The notes under the pieces are model-generated. The model ran no database searches. It saw nothing but the letters and a program-made list of their open reading frames with translations, and was not told the origin of the DNA. Of a DNA stretch of 36,543 nt, positions 32,450 to 36,543 are shown piece after piece. How positions within the stretch are numbered: position 1 is the stretch's first letter; each line of letters begins with the position of its first letter. Location of the stretch: assembly GCA_017387515.1 (NCBI GenBank), contig JAFOFC010000028.1, positions 1-36,543 on the forward strand, read 5' to 3'. The position numbers and the translations under genes are program-made. The stretch is from Paludibacteraceae bacterium (GTDB taxonomy: Bacteria > Bacteroidota > Bacteroidia > Bacteroidales > Paludibacteraceae).

Positions 32450-33384
32450 AAAAATTAATTTCCATTTTGATTCCATGTTATAACGAATCTGCTTCTTTAC
32501 CATTATTGATACCGAAATTGGAACATATTGCGAATAAGTATTCACACTATAATTGGGAGTTTCTTTGTGTTAATGATGGAAGTAAAGACAATACTCTGGA
32601 AGTATTACGTGAATTAAGAGGCAAATATTCAAGACTGAATTATATTGATTTGAGCCGTAATTATGGAAAGGAAACTGCTATGCTAGCGGGTTTTGACTAC
32701 GTAAAGGGAGATTGCATGGTTATCATGGATGCAGATTTGCAACATCCTCCCCATGTTATACCACAAATGTTAGAAAAGTGGCAGGAAGGTTATGATGATA
32801 TATACGCAAGTAGGATAACAAGAGGAAAAGAAAGCTGGTTACGTAAGAAATTGTCACTTTTTTACTATAATATTCTACAACGTACAACAAGACTTGAGGT
32901 CCTGCCTAATGTAGGAGATTTCAGATTATTAGATCGTTCTTGTATAGAGGCGTTAAAGAAGATGCGTGAGAATAACAGATATACAAAAGGTATGTTTTGC
33001 TATATCGGGTATAAAAAGACTCATGTTGCTTTTGAAACGGAAGATAGAATAGCAGGGGAGTCTAGCATGAATTATAAGACTTTGTTTAATCTTGCGATAG
33101 AAGGTATATTGTCTTATACAACAGTGCCACTAAGAATTGCGACTATAGTAGGTTGTGTAACTTCTTTGCTTGCTTTTGTCTATATGCTTGTAATTTTTAT
33201 TAGAACGATTCTATTTGGTGACCCAGTTGAAGGTTATCCAACTATGATTATTGTGATACTATCTCTTGGAGGAATTCAATTACTTGCTTTAGGCATTTTA
33301 GGGGAATATCTTGGACGTGTGTTCACAGAAACGAAAAACCGACCTGTTTATTTTGTTAGAACATATAATGATGAAAAAATATGA
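32446..33384 (+). CDS. GtrB/ArnC-like polyprenyl-phosphate glycosyltransferase (GT2)
   Basis: The 312-residue protein has a cytoplasmic GT-A domain (ISILIPCYNE at 5-14, VNDGSKDNT at 42-50, metal-binding DAD 95-97, LQHPP) and two C-terminal transmembrane helices (about 230-290), exactly the GtrB/DPM1-like layout. It moves a sugar from a UDP or GDP donor onto undecaprenyl phosphate; the GtrA protein flips the product, and the next membrane protein could use it. The sugar cannot be told. Coupled by four-base overlaps on both sides. Confidence 0.92.
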   Translation: MKKLISILIPCYNESASLPLLIPKLEHIANKYSHYNWEFLCVNDGSKDNTLEVLRELRGKYSRLNYIDLSRNYGKETAMLAGFDYVKGDCMVIMDADLQHPPHVIPQMLEKWQEGYDDIYASRITRGKESWLRKKLSLFYYNILQRTTRLEVLPNVGDFRLLDRSCIEALKKMRENNRYTKGMFCYIGYKKTHVAFETEDRIAGESSMNYKTLFNLAIEGILSYTTVPLRIATIVGCVTSLLAFVYMLVIFIRTILFGDPVEGYPTMIIVILSLGGIQLLALGILGEYLGRVFTETKNRPVYFVRTYNDEKI

Positions 33385-34781
33385 TTATGAAAACTGATAG
33401 CATTATTAAAATCTCTTTTTGGGGATTAGTTGCTGTGATTTTATGCATTTGTTCTTATTTTATTTTGCACAATGCTGCATGGTTATTGGGAGATGATTGC
33501 CAAACCTTGATTTATACTGGTTGGGATAAACCTATTTTTGGTTTCTTTGTGAGTCCCACGCTTGGAAGGTTTTTTCCATTAGATTATACCATTTATAATG
33601 TGTTGTGCTTATTTTATGAGGGACAAATTCCTCCTTCAGCACATTATTTTATTCATGTGTTATGTTTCTTTCTTTATATTATTGCATTTATAGCTTTGTC
33701 ATTATATATTCTAAAAGATAAAAAGGCAATTTGGAAATATTCTGCCGCTTTAATGGTCGTTCTTTTAGTTGTAGGGCGCACGTATCTTAATTTTATGCAG
33801 TGTTGGACAGGCATTTGGACTATTTTTACCTTTTTACCATTGTTTATGTATGGTACTATAAAGTTTCTTGATACAAAGAAATGGGGGTACGCAATTCTTG
33901 CTTTATTGTCAATAAACTACATATTGTATTATTACGAAACGATGTTTACCATACCAATAGCTTTGGGTGTATGTGCATTGGTATTCAGCCATAAGAAATC
34001 ATCAATAGAGGAAAAAGTTTATAACTATTTACTAATAGCAAGTGGTTTGTTATTTCTTTTATTGTATGCCATCTTAGTTTTACCAAAAGTAGAAACTTTT
34101 TATGCGCATCATCTTGAAGTTTCACCTTTAGTGAATGCAGCAAAAATGTTTTTTGCTCAAAAAATTATGTGGTTGGTAGTTGTATTGTTAGTAATTCGAC
34201 TGATAGGTTTCGTAAAAAAGACGGCAGAATTTAATTTTTATGATAATCTGTTACTTGCTTCTTGTGCATATTGTTGTGGTTCAGCATTCTTAGGTTTAAA
34301 TTATACGCTTTACTATACACCAGCAGTAATTGTGGCAATTCCTGCGATTTTATATTTTAGTAAAGAATACCTCTCAGAAAAGTGGGTGTTGGGATTATTT
34401 ATCTTACTTGCATTATTTTATGTTAGAAAGGTTCCTACTCAAATTTTAGATACGCAAAATGAAAGGATAGGAACTTATGCAAAGGTACATCAACTGATTG
34501 ACGAGATAGGTAATCAAACGGTTTATTTTTATGAGCCATCAGAAACTCCTCTTCAAGAATGGGAAATTCCTATACGTGGTTGGCGTAAATATTGTTTAGA
34601 AGAGGTAACAGGTTGGTATATGAAAGAACCTAATTTTGATATTGTCCGTATAAATCATTTTGCGAATCAAATAGGTTTGTGGCAGGTGGTTGAGGCTGAC
34701 CAAGAAAACTTTCTAAACGTTTGCCCAACAGCAGAAGAGGTTGTTGATTTTAATGATTTTAAGATATTCAAGGTAAAATGA
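33381..34781 (+). CDS. Polytopic membrane protein, probable GT-C-type glycosyltransferase of the Gtr cassette
   Basis: The 466-residue protein has some eleven hydrophobic helices and a C-terminal soluble part (about 375-466). After the first helix comes an acidic loop, LLGDDCQTLI, like the first loop (Asp-containing) of GT-C enzymes, followed by GRFFPLDY. By position it would be the Gtr(type) enzyme that transfers the sugar from lipid carrier to O-antigen or another surface glycan in the periplasm. Sequence similarity to named families is not clear to me, so this rests on topology and operon context. Confidence 0.75.
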   Translation: MIMKTDSIIKISFWGLVAVILCICSYFILHNAAWLLGDDCQTLIYTGWDKPIFGFFVSPTLGRFFPLDYTIYNVLCLFYEGQIPPSAHYFIHVLCFFLYIIAFIALSLYILKDKKAIWKYSAALMVVLLVVGRTYLNFMQCWTGIWTIFTFLPLFMYGTIKFLDTKKWGYAILALLSINYILYYYETMFTIPIALGVCALVFSHKKSSIEEKVYNYLLIASGLLFLLLYAILVLPKVETFYAHHLEVSPLVNAAKMFFAQKIMWLVVVLLVIRLIGFVKKTAEFNFYDNLLLASCAYCCGSAFLGLNYTLYYTPAVIVAIPAILYFSKEYLSEKWVLGLFILLALFYVRKVPTQILDTQNERIGTYAKVHQLIDEIGNQTVYFYEPSETPLQEWEIPIRGWRKYCLEEVTGWYMKEPNFDIVRINHFANQIGLWQVVEADQENFLNVCPTAEEVVDFNDFKIFKVK

Positions 34782-36406
34782 TACAAGAAAATAGATTTGC
34801 AAGTAGATTAGGATGCATAAAGCATCCTAATTTGCATTTAATAGGTATAGCAACCATAATACTCTTTATTAAAGGTATAAGTTTTCATGCCTTGACTTTT
34901 GGGACTTTTCCTGTTTGTGAAAGTGGAATGGAACTTACTAATTTAAAATTCTATGTGGCTAAGTTGTTATTCCCATTAATGCTTTCTTCGATGTTATTTT
35001 TTACTTCAAAGAAATGGTGGCTAACATTAAGTATGATATTAATTGATATCTATTGTTTAGCTAATATTATATATTTTAAGAGTTACGATTTGTTTTTGAC
35101 GCCTGATGCCTTGTCGTTAGTTGGAAATATGGATGGTGCATGGACATCTGTTGAGGCGTATTTGGATCTGAGACTATTGGTATTTCCATTGTCTACAATA
35201 TTCTGGTTAATCTTATCGTATCTCATATTAACCAATTCCAAGAATTTAAGATTTGGGTGTGTCTTTCTTGTGACACTATTTATCATAGGATATGGAAATA
35301 ATATTCTTATTTATGATTACACTGATGCATGCGGAGTAACAAAATTTTCAAATCGTTCTAAAGATGAATCTTTTACATTCAAGAAATATTGTAGGTTACC
35401 ATTTATGGGAATTGCAATGCACAGAATGGATAATAGAGGTTATGTTTATGAGCAATCCATATTATCATATATTCCTGCTTCTATAATAGCTTTTCTAAAA
35501 GATATAAATACCCGTGTAGAAATGTCTTCTAATGACGTTTATTTGCTCAATAAACTGACTACGATGAAGAGTTGGAAACAAACGTCTATTTTACCCCCCC
35601 CCTCAATTACGCCGCAAACAAATCTAATTATTATATTAGTAGAGAGTCTTGAAAGTTGGGTTATTAATCAATATGTAGATAGTGTAGAAATCACTCCATT
35701 TCTTAATAAACTTGTTTCTCAAAAACACGTATTGTATTGTGACAAAATCAAATCTCAGACACTTGCAGGGAATTCTGGTGATGGTCAGATGATTATAAAT
35801 ACAGGATTATTGCCACTTCAAAAAGGTGTTGCTTGTATGCAATATTATTCTAATATTTATCCCAATATTGCAGGTTTTTATTCATGTTCTTCTACGATTA
35901 ATCCATGGCCACATATTTGGAATCAAACAGCCATGTCTAAAAGATATGGTTACCAACAATTGTTAGAACCTATTCAAACCGAAGAATGGCAAGATAGGGA
36001 TATACTTAATCAATGTGTGCAGTTTATAGAGAAAGCCAATTCAAATTTCTGTGTTATGGGAATAACAATATCAATGCATTCGCCGTTTACTAGGGTGATG
36101 AATCCATTAGATATTTCAAATCAAACACCAGAATTATTACGCAAATATATGGAATGCGTTAACTATACAGATAGATGCATTCAGAAATTTATAGAGGAGC
36201 AATTAAGTGATACTGTGAAATACAACACAACAATAGTTATTACTAGTGATCATACTATATTTAAACCTGCGGTCTTGAAGGATTTTGAGGAATATGCGAA
36301 AGAATATGAATTATCTTTTGCAAACGGGGAGAATTATTGCCCTCTGATTATATTTTCTCCGCAAATTAAAGATAATGTAAAGGTGAATGATGTCTGTTAT
36401 CAGTAA
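34778..36406 (+). CDS. LTA-synthase/phosphoethanolamine-transferase-like sulfatase-fold protein, 3'-truncated
   Basis: There are five N-terminal transmembrane helices (about 20-175), then a sulfatase-fold domain. Visible are the metal ligand E289 in LIIILVESLE, the likely nucleophile region QTLAGNSGDGQ (T328), H434 in SMHSPF and the metal-binding SDH at 490-492. Such enzymes move phosphoglycerol or phosphoethanolamine onto surface glycans or lipid A. The reading frame stops after NDVCYQ, where relatives go on with a QxDIxPT stretch and a last helix and strand, so roughly the final 40-100 residues are missing. The stop (TAA) seems to come from the end of an inserted IS element. A run of nine C (35594-35602), codons about 273-275, could make the gene phase-variable. 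It overlaps the upstream gene by four bases. Confidence 0.82.
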   Translation: MIQENRFASRLGCIKHPNLHLIGIATIILFIKGISFHALTFGTFPVCESGMELTNLKFYVAKLLFPLMLSSMLFFTSKKWWLTLSMILIDIYCLANIIYFKSYDLFLTPDALSLVGNMDGAWTSVEAYLDLRLLVFPLSTIFWLILSYLILTNSKNLRFGCVFLVTLFIIGYGNNILIYDYTDACGVTKFSNRSKDESFTFKKYCRLPFMGIAMHRMDNRGYVYEQSILSYIPASIIAFLKDINTRVEMSSNDVYLLNKLTTMKSWKQTSILPPPSITPQTNLIIILVESLESWVINQYVDSVEITPFLNKLVSQKHVLYCDKIKSQTLAGNSGDGQMIINTGLLPLQKGVACMQYYSNIYPNIAGFYSCSSTINPWPHIWNQTAMSKRYGYQQLLEPIQTEEWQDRDILNQCVQFIEKANSNFCVMGITISMHSPFTRVMNPLDISNQTPELLRKYMECVNYTDRCIQKFIEEQLSDTVKYNTTIVITSDHTIFKPAVLKDFEEYAKEYELSFANGENYCPLIIFSPQIKDNVKVNDVCYQ

Positions 36407-36443
36407 CCCTCCGATAAACTACCCCTTGCATATACAAAAAGAA

Positions 36444-36477
36444 AGGTTGTAACTTTTTGCAGAGTTACAACCTTTTT
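36444..36477. terminator. Bidirectional intrinsic terminator at the IS end
   Basis: GGTTGTAACT (36444-36453) pairs with AGTTACAACC (36463-36472), followed by five T on the plus strand and preceded by an A-rich stretch. It ends the leftward transposase ORF and blocks transcription from the glycan operon. Confidence 0.75.
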
Positions 36478-36543
36478 AGTTGGATTGAGTATCGTGTTTC
36501 CAGTTGTGTGGTAACAATTCCAGTAGTTCTTCGTAAGATGCCT
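36476..36543 (-). CDS. C-terminal end of a probable IS66-type transposase (partial)
   Basis: Read leftward from the window edge this gives about 21 residues, ASYEELLELLPHNWKHD followed by TQSN and a stop at 36476-36478. The LLPHNW-like ending resembles the LLPWNW tail of the IS66 transposase C-terminal domain. The bulk of the protein is outside the window, so the assignment is tentative. Confidence 0.4.
   Translation of the reverse strand, partial: ASYEELLELLPHNWKHDTQSN

Larger units (their letters stand above)
36403..36543 (-). mobile_element. End of a probable IS66-family insertion sequence
   Basis: The sequence changes at GTAACCCTCCG (36403 on), inside the codon for the last conserved Gln of the sulfatase-like protein. 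IS66-family ends begin with GTAA. A terminator and the tail of a leftward ORF resembling an IS66 transposase C-terminus follow. The other end and the eight-base target duplication would lie outside the window. Confidence 0.5.

Overview
The window looks like a chromosomal segment of a Bacteroidales bacterium. The signs are Bacteroidetes-type promoters (TAnnTTTG -7 boxes, several with a TTTG -33 box 19-21 bases upstream), a type IX secretion adhesin next to a PorP/SprF protein, the short SerA beside SerC, an ECF sigma factor, a bacterial CCDC81-HU/SPOR protein and an RND pump operon. Core genes are moderately AT-rich; the accessory blocks at both ends are more AT-rich and use more AGA and ATA codons. 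All motif positions, pairings and promoter matches were read by eye.

Left accessory block (1-10.4 kb). A leftward gene of an LPD3-like family (copy 1, cut by the window edge) is divergent from a structured RNA leader that ends in a terminator. Behind the leader lies a restriction-modification-type pair: a PLD-nuclease/SF2-helicase fusion and an Eco57I-type adenine methyltransferase with its own target-recognition region. A frameshifted DUF2971 gene, a decayed LPD3-family fragment and a second full LPD3-family gene (copy 2) follow. Copies 1 and 2 are in the same orientation with nearly identical ends and promoters, so the block sits between direct repeats about 9.4 kb apart.

Middle, conserved-looking chromosome (10.4-30.6 kb). 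In order: an EamA/DMT transporter, a 45-residue ORF and an ECF sigma factor (leftward); a T9SS type-B adhesin broken by a frameshift plus a PorP/SprF protein (rightward); a GH17 glycosidase; serC-serA; a dTDP-glucose 4,6-dehydratase; a CCDC81-HU/SPOR protein; an adaptor-RND-TolC efflux operon (all leftward); a large secreted protein of unknown function (rightward); and elongation factor P (leftward).

Right accessory block (30.7-36.5 kb). This repeats the layout of the left end: a leftward LPD3-family gene (copy 3), then a rightward structured RNA with the same closing stem kept by compensatory changes, then a translationally coupled surface-glycan operon (GtrA, GtrB-like glycosyltransferase, polytopic GT-C-like protein, LTA-synthase-type sulfatase-fold transferase). 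The last gene carries a C9 tract and is cut short, apparently by an IS66-type element running off the right edge. The most interesting feature is this repeated module: an LPD3-family gene divergent from a covarying RNA leader that precedes unrelated, exchangeable cargo (defense in one case, surface glycan in the other).
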